Source of the DNA: Rhodocyclaceae bacterium
Lineage (GTDB): Bacteria; Pseudomonadota; Gammaproteobacteria; Burkholderiales; Rhodocyclaceae
Assembly (NCBI GenBank): GCA_018261935.1
Contig: JAGTRP010000007.1
Location: 111,587-175,586 of the forward strand
Reading direction: 5' to 3'
Length of the DNA stretch: 64,000 nucleotides
Part shown: positions 47,486-56,000 of the stretch, piece after piece
Numbering within the stretch: the stretch's first letter is position 1
Layout of the letters: each line of letters begins with the position of its first letter
The notes under the pieces: generated by a model
Database searches by the model: none
What the model was told of the DNA's origin: nothing
What the model saw: the letters and a program-made list of their open reading frames with translations, nothing else
Translations under genes and position numbers: made by a program

Positions 47486-48495
47486 GGGCGGATCAACTCG
47501 TCGGCGGCAAAATCGCGGCTCGCCGGGGTGCCGACGACCTCGTCCCAGCGCATCGGCGACAGGCCCGTACCCGGGCGCTTGATGGCTAGGTTGCAGGCAT
47601 CGAGGATTTCGCCACGCTTGATATCTCGCGCGGCAACAATCGACTTGCGGGCGATGGGCCGGTTACGCGCCTCGCTCGGCGTCGGCCGCTTGATGCCGTC
47701 GCCCAAGGCCACCTCGACATTGCGGATGGCGGCCACTAGCGCCTTCAACTCTTCCGGTTCCAGGCTCGCCTGGTGGTCGGGGCCGGGCAGGCTGCGGTCC
47801 AGGGTAAAGTGCTTTTCGATAACCTCGGCGCCCAGCGCAACGGCCGCCACAGCAACTTCAATACCCTGGGTGTGATCGGAGTAACCAACCCGTACGCCAA
47901 AGGCGTCACCCATGGACAGCATGGCGCGCAGATTGACTTCGTGCATCGGCGTCGGGTATTCGGTGGTGCAGTGCAGGACGGTGATCCGCGCACGCGGCGT
48001 GCCGGCGGCCTCCAGCACTTCGATGGCGGCTTCCACCTCACCCAGCGTCGCCATGCCGGTAGACAGAATGACCTCCCCGCCGAGGCCGCCGATGTACCGG
48101 AGATAGGGCAGGTTGGTCAGTTCGCCGGATGGAATCTTGAACAGGCGCTGGCCGAGACCGGTCAGCAGTTCGACGCTTTCGATGTCGAAACCGGTCGAGA
48201 AAAAGCCGATATGCCGCTCGGCGCAATGGGCCACGAGCGCTTCGTGCATGGCAGGCGACAGCTCCAGTCGCTTCAACATGGCGTGCTGGCTCTCGCCGGC
48301 CCCCGTCTGCTGGGCCTGATAGTCAGCCTTCAGGGCAGTGCGCGTGACCAAGCGGTCGGCGCTGAAAGTCTGGAATTTGACGAGGTCGGCACCCGCCTCG
48401 GCAGCCGCGTCCACCAGCCCCATGGCAAGGGCCAGGTCGCCGTTGTGATTGACACCGGCCTCGGCGATGATCAGGGTGCGGCTGGAGTTGGTCAT
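47482..48495 (-). CDS. legI: Legionaminate/N-acetylneuraminate synthase, NeuB family
   Basis: 337 residues. TIM barrel with EAGVNHNGDLALAMGLVDAA, KIPSGELTNLPYLRYI, HCTTEYPTPMHEVNL and GYSDHTQGIEVAVAAVALGAEVIEKHFTLD, then a C-terminal antifreeze-like SAF domain (about 280-337; SIVAARDIKRGEIL). It condenses the 6-deoxy hexose with phosphoenolpyruvate. The partners LegB and LegC make legionaminate more likely than sialic acid. ATGA overlap with LegH. Confidence 0.88.
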   Translation of the reverse strand: MTNSSRTLIIAEAGVNHNGDLALAMGLVDAAAEAGADLVKFQTFSADRLVTRTALKADYQAQQTGAGESQHAMLKRLELSPAMHEALVAHCAERHIGFFSTGFDIESVELLTGLGQRLFKIPSGELTNLPYLRYIGGLGGEVILSTGMATLGEVEAAIEVLEAAGTPRARITVLHCTTEYPTPMHEVNLRAMLSMGDAFGVRVGYSDHTQGIEVAVAAVALGAEVIEKHFTLDRSLPGPDHQASLEPEELKALVAAIRNVEVALGDGIKRPTPSEARNRPIARKSIVAARDIKRGEILDACNLAIKRPGTGLSPMRWDEVVGTPASRDFAADELIRP

Positions 48496-49109
48496 CGGCT
48501 AGCCTTTACAATGGAGTTCTCGGGCAGATTCCGGGTCACGACGCTGCCGGCCCCTACGACGCAGCCTCTGCCGATCGTCACGCCCTGGATGACGATGGCG
48601 CCACTGCCTACAAAACAGCCATCACCGACGCGAGCCCCCCCATTGACCCGGGCCCCAGTGGAAATATGGCAATGATCGCCGACCTCGGCGTCGTGCTCAA
48701 CCAGCGCGAGGTTGTTCACGATGCCATTGACACCGATGCGCGCGCCGGCATTGACCACGGCTCCATGCATGACCAGGGTCCCGGCGCCGAGCGCGGCATG
48801 GCGGGAGACATGGGCGCGGCCGGAAGCCACCACCGGCAATTCGGCCCCCAAGGCCCGCAGGTTCTCGAACAAGCGCTGGCGCAGGGCGGGGGACTTGATC
48901 TGTCCGACCGTCACCAGCGCCGTCGGCGTCTGAGCGAGCAGCGCCGGCAAGTCGGCATCCGCGCCGAGGACCGGGTAGCCGAGGACGGGGGTGCAGCCTT
49001 CCTCATGGGGTTGCACGATGCCTTTCACGGCATAGCCGCTAGCGGTCTCGATCACGTCGATGGCGGCACGGCAATGTCCGCCGCCGCCGATGAGCAGGAG
49101 AGACTTCAT
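48492..49109 (-). CDS. legH: NeuD/PglD-type sugar O/N-acetyltransferase (LegH-like)
   Basis: 205 residues. N-terminal Rossmann part: LLLIGGGGHCRAAIDVIE. Left-handed beta-helix: HDAEVGDHCHISTGARVNGGARVGDG, IVIQGVTIGRGCVVGAGSVVTRN. His in LVEHDAEVGDHCHIS is the family catalytic base. It would N-acetylate the 4-amino group of the NDP-sugar. NeuD-like O-acetylation is the alternative. ATGA overlap with LegC. Confidence 0.85.
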   Translation of the reverse strand: MKSLLLIGGGGHCRAAIDVIETASGYAVKGIVQPHEEGCTPVLGYPVLGADADLPALLAQTPTALVTVGQIKSPALRQRLFENLRALGAELPVVASGRAHVSRHAALGAGTLVMHGAVVNAGARIGVNGIVNNLALVEHDAEVGDHCHISTGARVNGGARVGDGCFVGSGAIVIQGVTIGRGCVVGAGSVVTRNLPENSIVKASR

Positions 49110-50266
49110 GCCGGATAGGTGCTGCTCGGGATATTGATCACCCGGCGCTCCAGGGACTCGGCCACCGGCAGTTCCGCCCGCGGACAGTCGCGGAACGGCG
49201 TGAGGCGATGCATCAGGGTCCAGATCGGACGGGTCATCAGGCCGGCATCGTTGGTGGCCGCAAGAACGGCGTCACGCTGGTCGGCGGCCGATTCGTCCAG
49301 CAGGATGGCCTGCAACCAGAAATTGCTGCGGCAACCGGCCGGCTCGCCGAGGAGACTGGCCCCGGACAGGCTCTCGAAGGCAGCCTGGTAGGCCCCATGC
49401 AGGCGGCGCTTGGCATCGAGAAATTCCGGCAGGCGCTCCAGTTGGGCGCAGCCCAGCGCCGCATTGATATTGGGCATGCGATAGTTGTAGCCCACCTCGT
49501 CGTGCTCGAAGGCCCAGCGGTGAGGCAGCTTGGCCGTCGTGGTGAGATGCTTGGCGCGCTTGGCGAGCACCGGGTCGTCGGTCAGGATGGCACCGCCGCC
49601 GCCGGTCGTGATGGTCTTGTTGCCGTTGAAGCTGAGCGTCCCCATCAACCCGAGGGTGCCGGCGTAACGGCCATGGTAGGTGCTACCCAGCGCCTCGGCC
49701 GCATCCTCGACGAGGGCGAGGCCAAAATCCCGGGCCAGGGCCAGGAGGGACTCAACATCCGCCGGGTGGCCGAAGGTGTGCATGGGCACCAGGGCGCGTA
49801 CGACACGGCCGCTCGTCCTGTTGATGCACAGGCCTCCGCGCCTTTCAGTGGCCTCTTCCAGGTGGGCGCGCAGTGCAACGGCATCCATCCCCAGGGACTT
49901 CGTCTCGCTGTCGACAAAATGCGGCGTCGCCCCGCAATAGCGCACGGCATTGGCAGTCGCCACGAAGGTCAGCGCCGGCACCAGCACTTCGTCGCCCGGC
50001 TGGACGCCGGCCAGCATGAGCGAGATGTGCAGCGCAGCCGTGCCATTGACTACGGCGACCGCGTGCTTGGCTCCGGTGTAGGCTGCGAGATCGGCCTCGA
50101 ACCGATCCACGAACTTGCCCACCGACGACACGAAGGTCGAGTCCAGGCATTCCTTCAGGTAGGCCCACTCATTGCCCCGGAATTGGGGTTCATGCAGGCA
50201 CACCGGCCCTGCACCGACGACGGAGGCAATGGCAGCTGTGATCTGTTGCGGCAGGCTAGGAGACAT
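49106..50266 (-). CDS. legC: LegC-type PLP-dependent sugar aminotransferase
   Basis: 386 residues. DegT/DnrJ/EryC1 fold: LDSTFVSSVGKFVDRFE, VVNGTAALHISLMLAG, LVEDAAEALGSTY and, near it, the PLP Lys in SFNGNKTITTGGGGAILTD. The N-terminal QFRGNEWAYLKECLDSTF is a LegC hallmark. It aminates the 4-keto sugar made by LegB. The reading frame ends with ATGA overlap into LegH. Confidence 0.9.
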   Translation of the reverse strand: MSPSLPQQITAAIASVVGAGPVCLHEPQFRGNEWAYLKECLDSTFVSSVGKFVDRFEADLAAYTGAKHAVAVVNGTAALHISLMLAGVQPGDEVLVPALTFVATANAVRYCGATPHFVDSETKSLGMDAVALRAHLEEATERRGGLCINRTSGRVVRALVPMHTFGHPADVESLLALARDFGLALVEDAAEALGSTYHGRYAGTLGLMGTLSFNGNKTITTGGGGAILTDDPVLAKRAKHLTTTAKLPHRWAFEHDEVGYNYRMPNINAALGCAQLERLPEFLDAKRRLHGAYQAAFESLSGASLLGEPAGCRSNFWLQAILLDESAADQRDAVLAATNDAGLMTRPIWTLMHRLTPFRDCPRAELPVAESLERRVINIPSSTYPA

Positions 50267-50280
50267 GGGGCGAAAAGGAA

Positions 50281-51276
50281 TCAGATGTTGTAGACGTCGG
50301 CCTTGTAGGATCGCAGGTTGTGTCCCTGGACGAACCAGGCAGCGGTTTCCTGAAGGCCACGCTTGAAGCCGTCCCGGCCTGCATAGGCGGGCTGCCAGCC
50401 GAACAATTCCCGGGCCTTGGCGTTGTCGGCCCAGAGCCGCTCAACCTCGGATTTCTCCGGACGCAGGCGGGCCTCGTCGGTAACGATCTCGATTTCCGCA
50501 TTCATGGCTTCAGCGATCAGCAGGGCCGTGTCACCGATGGAAATCTCGAAGTTGCTGCCGAAATTGACCACCTCACCCAGTCCATTGTCGGATTCCAGTG
50601 CCGCGATGAAACCGCCCACCGTATCCTGCACATAGTTGAAGTCCCGGGTCGGCGACACCGCGCCGAGCCGGATCTGGCGCTTGCCGCTGGCGATCTGGGT
50701 GATGATGGTCGGAATCACGGCGCGCGCCGACTGGCGCGGCCCATAGGTATTGAACGGGCGGGCGATAACCACCGGCAGGCCGAAGGAAGCATAGAAGGAA
50801 TAGGCCATCTGGTCGGCAGCGATCTTGCTGGCCGAGTAGGGCGACTGACCCTGCAGCGGATGGCTTTCCGTGATGGGTACGAAGCGGGCCGTACCGTAAA
50901 CCTCGCTGGTGGAGGTATGAACCACGCGCCCCACCCCCAGCTCGCGGGCTGCCTGCAGCACGTTGAGCGTGCCCTTGACGTTGGTATCCACGTAGGTGTC
51001 GGGCGAATGGTATGAATAGGGGATGGCAATCAGGGCAGCCAGGTGCAGCACCGCCTCGCAGCCCTGCATCGCCGTCTTCACGCCATGCGGGTCACGGATG
51101 TCGCCGGCGAAGACTTCGAAACGGCCTTTCACATCGTCGCCGCAGGTGTCGAGCCAGCCCCAGGAATTGAACGAGTTGTACAGCACGAAGGCACGGACAT
51201 CATGTCCGGCGCGAACCAGCGCTTCGACCAGATGGGAGCCGATAAAGCCGTCGGCGCCGGTGACTAGGACTTTCAT
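50281..51276 (-). CDS. legB: NAD-dependent 4,6-dehydratase LegB
   Basis: 331 residues. ATG 51276 chosen: AGGAG lies 7 nt upstream; a TTG just before it is less likely. SDR-extended: VLVTGADGFIGSHLVEAL, TSTSEVYGTARFVPITE (Thr, Glu of dehydratases), YSASKIAADQMAYSFY (Tyr/Lys). The insert FNSWGWLDTCGDDV is characteristic of LegB proteins. It removes water from UDP- or GDP-GlcNAc to give the 4-keto-6-deoxy sugar. Begins 3 bp after the GT4 stop. Confidence 0.9.
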   Translation of the reverse strand: MKVLVTGADGFIGSHLVEALVRAGHDVRAFVLYNSFNSWGWLDTCGDDVKGRFEVFAGDIRDPHGVKTAMQGCEAVLHLAALIAIPYSYHSPDTYVDTNVKGTLNVLQAARELGVGRVVHTSTSEVYGTARFVPITESHPLQGQSPYSASKIAADQMAYSFYASFGLPVVIARPFNTYGPRQSARAVIPTIITQIASGKRQIRLGAVSPTRDFNYVQDTVGGFIAALESDNGLGEVVNFGSNFEISIGDTALLIAEAMNAEIEIVTDEARLRPEKSEVERLWADNAKARELFGWQPAYAGRDGFKRGLQETAAWFVQGHNLRSYKADVYNI

Positions 51277-51279
51277 CAA

Positions 51280-52443
51280 TCAACTCCTGTGGGCAGCGGG
51301 GGAAGGTTCTTTTCCCGAAAGGGTCGCGAAATGGGTCAGATAATGGTCGATGGCCACGTCGTCGCTGAACTTGGCGATTAGCGAATCGTCGCTGGCCGGA
51401 TAAGCGAGCAGTGCCTGCCTGATATTGGCGGCAAGGGCTGCCGGGTCGCCGACCGGCGACAGGAAACGGGCAAATTCGCCGACAAGGATCTCGTCCGGTC
51501 CGGTCGGGCAATCGGTACTGACCACCGGCACGCCAAGGACCAGGGCTTCCACCAGGACCAGCGGCAGCCCCTCGCTGCGGGACGACATGGCGAACAGCGC
51601 GGCATGCTTGATCCACGGATAGGGATTGGTGCGGAACCCCGGAATGATGACCTTGCCGGTCAGGCCCAGTTCACCGATCAGGCGCTCGATGTGAGCCTTG
51701 TATGCTTCTTCATGGGGGCTCGTGGTGCCCCCGAGCAGGACCAGGGGCTGGGTGACCCCGGCCTGGACGTAGGCGCGCAGCAGGGTCTCCTGATCCTTGC
51801 GGGCACAGAAACGGGCGACGTAGATGATGTAGGGTTCGTTTGGCAGGTCCGGCGCCGGCTCGTCGGCCAGGGCCCGAATGCGCTCGAAATTGAATGGGTT
51901 GTAGATGGTTGTCATCGAAGCCGGACGGATGCCGCAGTCCTCGGTGAGTTCCCGCGCCATTTCCTTTGAAATGGCGACAATGTGCCGGCCGCCGTAGATG
52001 CCGCGGAATTTTCTCGTCCACCGCCAGCTACGGACACGGCGCTTCAACCCGGTGGTCGTGCCGACCTTTGCGGCGATGTACTCGCGCAGCGAATTCCGAT
52101 AGCGGATGAGGACCCAAGGCAGCCCGGCCATCCTGGACAGCCGGTCCATGTCCTCGGCGTTGGAGATGAAGAAGTCGAACGGCCCGCTGCCCGCCTCGAC
52201 GCGGGCCACGGCCCTGCGCAGGGCCTGTGCCAGCAACCACTTGTTCAGGGGACGCCAGGCCACGAGTTGGTCGGTCTCGGTGACGATATGAACGGGAATA
52301 TCGCCGGCGTCGTGCTGGATATCGTTGCGCAGGATGAACAGGTGCGCTTCATGGCCGAGATCGCGAAATTTCTCCGCGAAATTCAGGGCCATGCGCTCGG
52401 CACCGCCCCCCACCAGGGAATCGATCAGCAAGCCTATGCGCAT
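51280..52443 (-). CDS. Glycosyltransferase family 4
   Basis: 387 residues from ATG 52443. N-terminal GLLIDSLVGGGAERMALNFAE (GT-B start), linker PFDFFISNAEDMDRLSR, the C-terminal donor site SRSEGLPLVLVEALVLGVPVVSTDCPTGPDEIL (E-x7-E motif). Acts on a lipid- or core-linked acceptor in the cytoplasm. Its neighbours suggest action in the legionaminate-containing glycan. Starts 1 bp after the DUF4254 stop. Confidence 0.85.
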   Translation of the reverse strand: MRIGLLIDSLVGGGAERMALNFAEKFRDLGHEAHLFILRNDIQHDAGDIPVHIVTETDQLVAWRPLNKWLLAQALRRAVARVEAGSGPFDFFISNAEDMDRLSRMAGLPWVLIRYRNSLREYIAAKVGTTTGLKRRVRSWRWTRKFRGIYGGRHIVAISKEMARELTEDCGIRPASMTTIYNPFNFERIRALADEPAPDLPNEPYIIYVARFCARKDQETLLRAYVQAGVTQPLVLLGGTTSPHEEAYKAHIERLIGELGLTGKVIIPGFRTNPYPWIKHAALFAMSSRSEGLPLVLVEALVLGVPVVSTDCPTGPDEILVGEFARFLSPVGDPAALAANIRQALLAYPASDDSLIAKFSDDVAIDHYLTHFATLSGKEPSPAAHRS

Positions 52444-52444
52444 C

Positions 52445-53056
52445 TCAGCCGCGCCGGGCATTGGCCGCGAGATAGGGGTTCAGCCGGGGATCGTTATACA
52501 TCTTGAATTGCCGGTAAATCCGGTAGTAACAGCGGCCTTCGGCATAGCCGTTCAGCAGCTGGTCAAGGCAGAACTGCAGGTCGCCCCGCTGCTCGTGCAG
52601 TCGGGACAGCTTCTGGCGGGTTTCTTCCCGCAGCGCCTCGGTGTTGGCGGGATTTTCCGTGTGCTTCTGCATATGCAGGATCTTCAGGCTGATGATCGAC
52701 AGGCGATCGATGATCGAACCCGCGGTTTCGCTGTTTAACCAGGCGTCGGGGCGCAGTGTGACGCCGGCCAGGCGGGTCAGGATATGCTCGTCCATGCGCT
52801 CGATGGCATCGTTGCGGGCCTGGTTGTTGGCGTCGATGAGGCGCTTGTTCTTGACGATGTCGGCATCCGGCACGTCGCGCCGGCGGGCCTGGTCCTCTTC
52901 CGCCCAGAGCAGGCAGTTATGGCGGTGGTTGGCGGCGACCCAGAACCAGAGCGAATTGTCCTCGAGGGGCCGCGGCGGTTGCCCCGGCCAGTCGGGGTGG
53001 CGATGGCAGAGGTCGTGGAATTCGGAAACGGCCTTCGCCTGCAGGTCTTCAAACAT
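52445..53056 (-). CDS. DUF4254 domain protein
   Basis: 203 residues, all helical and soluble. Features of DUF4254 are present: LWFWVAANHRHNCLLWAEEDQARRRDV, KNKRLIDANNQARNDAIERMDEHI, GSIIDRLSIISLKILHM. Found in polysaccharide loci of Gram-negative bacteria with unknown role. Highly charged and rich in Arg/His. The start overlaps the GT9 stop by 8 bp, so it is translated from the GT mRNA. Confidence 0.8.
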   Translation of the reverse strand: MFEDLQAKAVSEFHDLCHRHPDWPGQPPRPLEDNSLWFWVAANHRHNCLLWAEEDQARRRDVPDADIVKNKRLIDANNQARNDAIERMDEHILTRLAGVTLRPDAWLNSETAGSIIDRLSIISLKILHMQKHTENPANTEALREETRQKLSRLHEQRGDLQFCLDQLLNGYAEGRCYYRIYRQFKMYNDPRLNPYLAANARRG

Positions 53057-54173
53057 GACTATCGGATGCCTTGATCAATTGATTGATAGCCTGCTCCACC
53101 TGGTCGACGGACAACCGGCGGATGCAGTAGGGATTGGGGCAGCGGTCGAGGCCGCGGGTGCAGATGCGCGCCCAGGCCACTGGACGGCGGAATACCTTGC
53201 CGTCATCGCGGCATGGGACGTCGTCGATGACCACGGGCAGGCTGGGCGGATTTTGCCAAAAACGGCCCCCGCCAAACAGGGAAGGATGGGTCGGGCCATG
53301 CAGGACGACACTCGGCGTGCCGGCCAACCGGGCCAGGTGCACCATGCTGGTGTCGATGCTGACCAGCAGTCGCGCCTGCGACAGGGCGTGCCACATGGGG
53401 GCGAAGCGCAACATCAGGATCGGGAATTCCCGGTCTGGATCATGCTCGTCAAGCAGGCGCTCTTCCCCCGGACCGAGACTCCAATGGGGTTGGAAGCCAC
53501 GGGCGCGCAAGCGCCGACCCAACTCCAGCCAATTCTGCGCGGGCCACTGCCGGGTCGCCTGGGTCGATGCAATGTGGAAAACCACCGAGTCGGGCGGCAG
53601 GGAGGAAGACGGGGTCTGTGCCGGGAACGGCCAGTCGCCGGGCTGGAACGGCGCCGGGTCGGGGCCGGGCAACAGGGTCAAGAACAGGTCACCGAGGGCC
53701 ATTGGCGAGGCCGGCAGGTCCACCGCGGTGTCCAGCATCCAGTTTTTCCGGTCCGGCACATCGCCGGAGAAGCCGACGATGTGCCGGGCGCCGGCGGCGC
53801 GCGCCAGCCAAGTCAGGTGGTTTTCCGCGGGAATGATGGCGAGATCGAAGGGACCGGCCCGCAGGACGGCGCGCACGGTATCGAAACGCTTCGGGTTGAA
53901 CTCGATCACCTCGACTCCGCAGGGCCGGCTGGCGAACAGGTCCAGCAGCGGCTTCTGCACGGTCAGGAAGATGCGGGCATCCGGATAAAGGTCGCGCGCC
54001 TTGCGCAGCAGCGCGAACAGCATCAGGCTGTCGCCGAGCAGCATGCTGTGAAGGATAAGGATGCTGCGGGGTGCGGCGGGAAACCTCTTGCTGGCCGCGG
54101 AGCGCAGAAAACGGGAGGCGCTACGCAGCAGTGCCAACGGCGGCACGAGCAAGCGGGCGGGAAGACGGGACAT
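53049..54173 (-). CDS. Glycosyltransferase family 9 with C-terminal Cys cluster
   Basis: 374 residues. GT9 pattern: SILILHSMLLGDSLMLFALLRKARDLYPDARIFL, then VVFHIASTQATRQWPAQNW, and LVSIDTSMVHLARLAGTPSVVLHGPT. The C-terminal tail has several Cys residues (VPCRDDGK, RICTRGLDRCPNPYCIRR). A basic N-terminal stretch, LVPPLALLRSASRFLR, may associate with membrane. Likely LPS core or O-antigen-type transferase. 23 bp after MsbA-like stop. Confidence 0.82.
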   Translation of the reverse strand: MSRLPARLLVPPLALLRSASRFLRSAASKRFPAAPRSILILHSMLLGDSLMLFALLRKARDLYPDARIFLTVQKPLLDLFASRPCGVEVIEFNPKRFDTVRAVLRAGPFDLAIIPAENHLTWLARAAGARHIVGFSGDVPDRKNWMLDTAVDLPASPMALGDLFLTLLPGPDPAPFQPGDWPFPAQTPSSSLPPDSVVFHIASTQATRQWPAQNWLELGRRLRARGFQPHWSLGPGEERLLDEHDPDREFPILMLRFAPMWHALSQARLLVSIDTSMVHLARLAGTPSVVLHGPTHPSLFGGGRFWQNPPSLPVVIDDVPCRDDGKVFRRPVAWARICTRGLDRCPNPYCIRRLSVDQVEQAINQLIKASDSHV

Positions 54174-54196
54174 CGGCGTTCGGCCCTATTTCCGCA

Positions 54197-55942
54197 TCAG
54201 AAAGCCGCCTCCGCCAACTGCTGCATGCGATGCAGGCGGGCGTAGAGGCCGTCCAGCGCCAGGAGTTCGGCATGGCTGCCCTCTTCCGCCTTGCGACCGT
54301 CGGCCAGGGCGATGATGCGGTCGGCCCCCTCGATGGTGGACAGGCGGTGGGCGATGACCAGGGTGGTCCGCCCCTTCATGAGTTCCGCCAGGGCAGCCTG
54401 GACCTGGCGCTCAGACTCGGTATCCAGGGCTGAGGTGGCCTCGTCGAGAATGAGGATGGGCGCATCCTTCAGAAGGGCGCGGGCAATGGCCAGGCGCTGG
54501 CGCTGGCCACCGGAGAGCTTGACCCCATTCTCGCCGATCAAGGTGTCGAGCCCCTGGGGCAGCGCCTCGATGAAATCCAGCGCATGCGCCGCCCGGGCAG
54601 CGGCGCGGATGGCGGCGCGGTCGACATCTCGGCGGGCGCCATAGGCGATGTTGGCAGCGATGGTGTCATTGAAGAGGATCACTTCCTGGCTGACCAGGGC
54701 GATGTTTTCACGCAGGCTCTGGAGGTGGATATCCTCCAGGGCATGGCCATCGACCCGGATCTCGCCGCCCTCGATGTGGTAGAGGCGAGGCAGCAGATTG
54801 GCCGTTGTGGTCTTGCCGCTGCCGGAGGGTCCGACCAGGGCCACGCATTCCCCGGGGCGGATGGTGAAGCTGACTTCGTCCAAGGCCCGGCGCTCGGCCC
54901 CCGGGTAGGAAAAGACCACCCGGTCGAATTCCACCAGGCCCTTGGCTCGCCCCAACCGCTCCTGCCCGCGATCGTCCTCGGGCGGTTCGTCGATCAGGGC
55001 GAAGACGCTCTCTGCCGCGGCCAGGCCTCGCTGAATGGGCGCATTCACGTCGGTGAGGCGCTTCAGGGGCGCGAGGACCATAAGCATGGCGGTAATGAAG
55101 GAAACGAAACTACCCACGGTGGTCTGGTCATTGGCCGCCTGCTGCAAGGCAACCGCCATGATGATGGACAGGGCCAGGGCGGCGAAGAACTGCACAATGG
55201 GTCCCTGAGCTGCCGCGGCCACGGTATTGCGCATGTTGAGGCGGCGCTGCAGATGGACGGCCGCGCCGAAACGCTCGGTCTCGTAAACCTGGCCGCCGAA
55301 TATCTTGACCACCTTGTGGCCTTCGATGGTCTCCTGCAGCACCTGGGTGATGGTGCCCTGGGATTCCTGGATACCTCGGGCCACCTGCCGTAGCCGGCCG
55401 CTGAAGCTCCGCACCACCAAGGCGATAAAGGGGACCATGGCGACGGTGATCAGGGTCAGCTTCCAGTTGAGGTAAAGAAGCCAGGCCATGAGGCCGATGA
55501 TGGAGATGGAATCCTTGACCAGGACGGTCAGGGCTCCGGTGGCCGCCGCCGCCACCCCGCCCACATCGTAAGCGACCCGGGACATGAGGCGCCCCGAGGC
55601 GTTGTCGTTGATGTAGCGAGTGGGAAGATTGACGATGCGCTCGAACATGGCACAGCGCAGTTCGGTGATGACGTTCTGGGCCACCCAACTCATGGCGTAG
55701 TCGGCGATGAAACCGAAAACAGCCCGGGACAGGAAAATTGCGAAGATTCCTACCGGATAGAGCAGCCAGCCCCAGCCGTCCTGCGCCTTGGAAAAGCCAT
55801 CATCCAGCAGATATTTCATCAGGGCCGGGAACAAGGGCTCGATGAGCGAGGAAATCCCCATGCAGGCCACCGCCGCCAGGAAGGCTGGCCAGTAGGGCCG
55901 GACGTAGGTCAGCAAGCGCAGATAGAGCTGCTGACTGTTCAT
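54197..55942 (-). CDS. msbA: MsbA-type lipid/glycolipid exporter ABC transporter
   Basis: 581 residues from ATG 55942; another ATG at 55960 lacks a ribosome site. A half-transporter: six-helix TMD (about 15-310), then NBD with Walker A GPSGSGKTTT, signature LSGGQRQR and Walker B ILILDEATSALD, H-loop AHRLST. Flips lipid A-core or a lipid-linked glycan at the inner membrane. Being among glycosyltransferases, it may export a specific glycolipid. Preceded by one copy of the TATAAT cassette. Confidence 0.85.
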   Translation of the reverse strand: MNSQQLYLRLLTYVRPYWPAFLAAVACMGISSLIEPLFPALMKYLLDDGFSKAQDGWGWLLYPVGIFAIFLSRAVFGFIADYAMSWVAQNVITELRCAMFERIVNLPTRYINDNASGRLMSRVAYDVGGVAAAATGALTVLVKDSISIIGLMAWLLYLNWKLTLITVAMVPFIALVVRSFSGRLRQVARGIQESQGTITQVLQETIEGHKVVKIFGGQVYETERFGAAVHLQRRLNMRNTVAAAAQGPIVQFFAALALSIIMAVALQQAANDQTTVGSFVSFITAMLMVLAPLKRLTDVNAPIQRGLAAAESVFALIDEPPEDDRGQERLGRAKGLVEFDRVVFSYPGAERRALDEVSFTIRPGECVALVGPSGSGKTTTANLLPRLYHIEGGEIRVDGHALEDIHLQSLRENIALVSQEVILFNDTIAANIAYGARRDVDRAAIRAAARAAHALDFIEALPQGLDTLIGENGVKLSGGQRQRLAIARALLKDAPILILDEATSALDTESERQVQAALAELMKGRTTLVIAHRLSTIEGADRIIALADGRKAEEGSHAELLALDGLYARLHRMQQLAEAAF

Positions 55943-55968
55943 TTCCCCCGGAAGCACCATAAATTCTT

Positions 55969-56000
55969 GAAAAAGATCGAATTATAACTTGCCGCTAAGC
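55969..56000 (-). promoter_or_regulatory. Repeat cassette A with TATAAT box before msbA
   Basis: 32 bp spanning the asnB stop. On the minus strand it reads from the TAG stop through CGGCAAG, then TATAAT (55981-55986), CGATC and a T-run. A second copy (59029-59061) differs at two bases and one extra T. TATAAT is a perfect -10, about 38 nt before the msbA start; no good -35 is visible, so promoter function is inferred. Confidence 0.5.

Noticed and set aside
46313..48495. Sialic acid (NeuB/NeuC) pathway
   Set aside because: NeuB/NeuC-like enzymes alone would allow it, but LegB, LegC and PtmE-type partners favour legionaminic acid.
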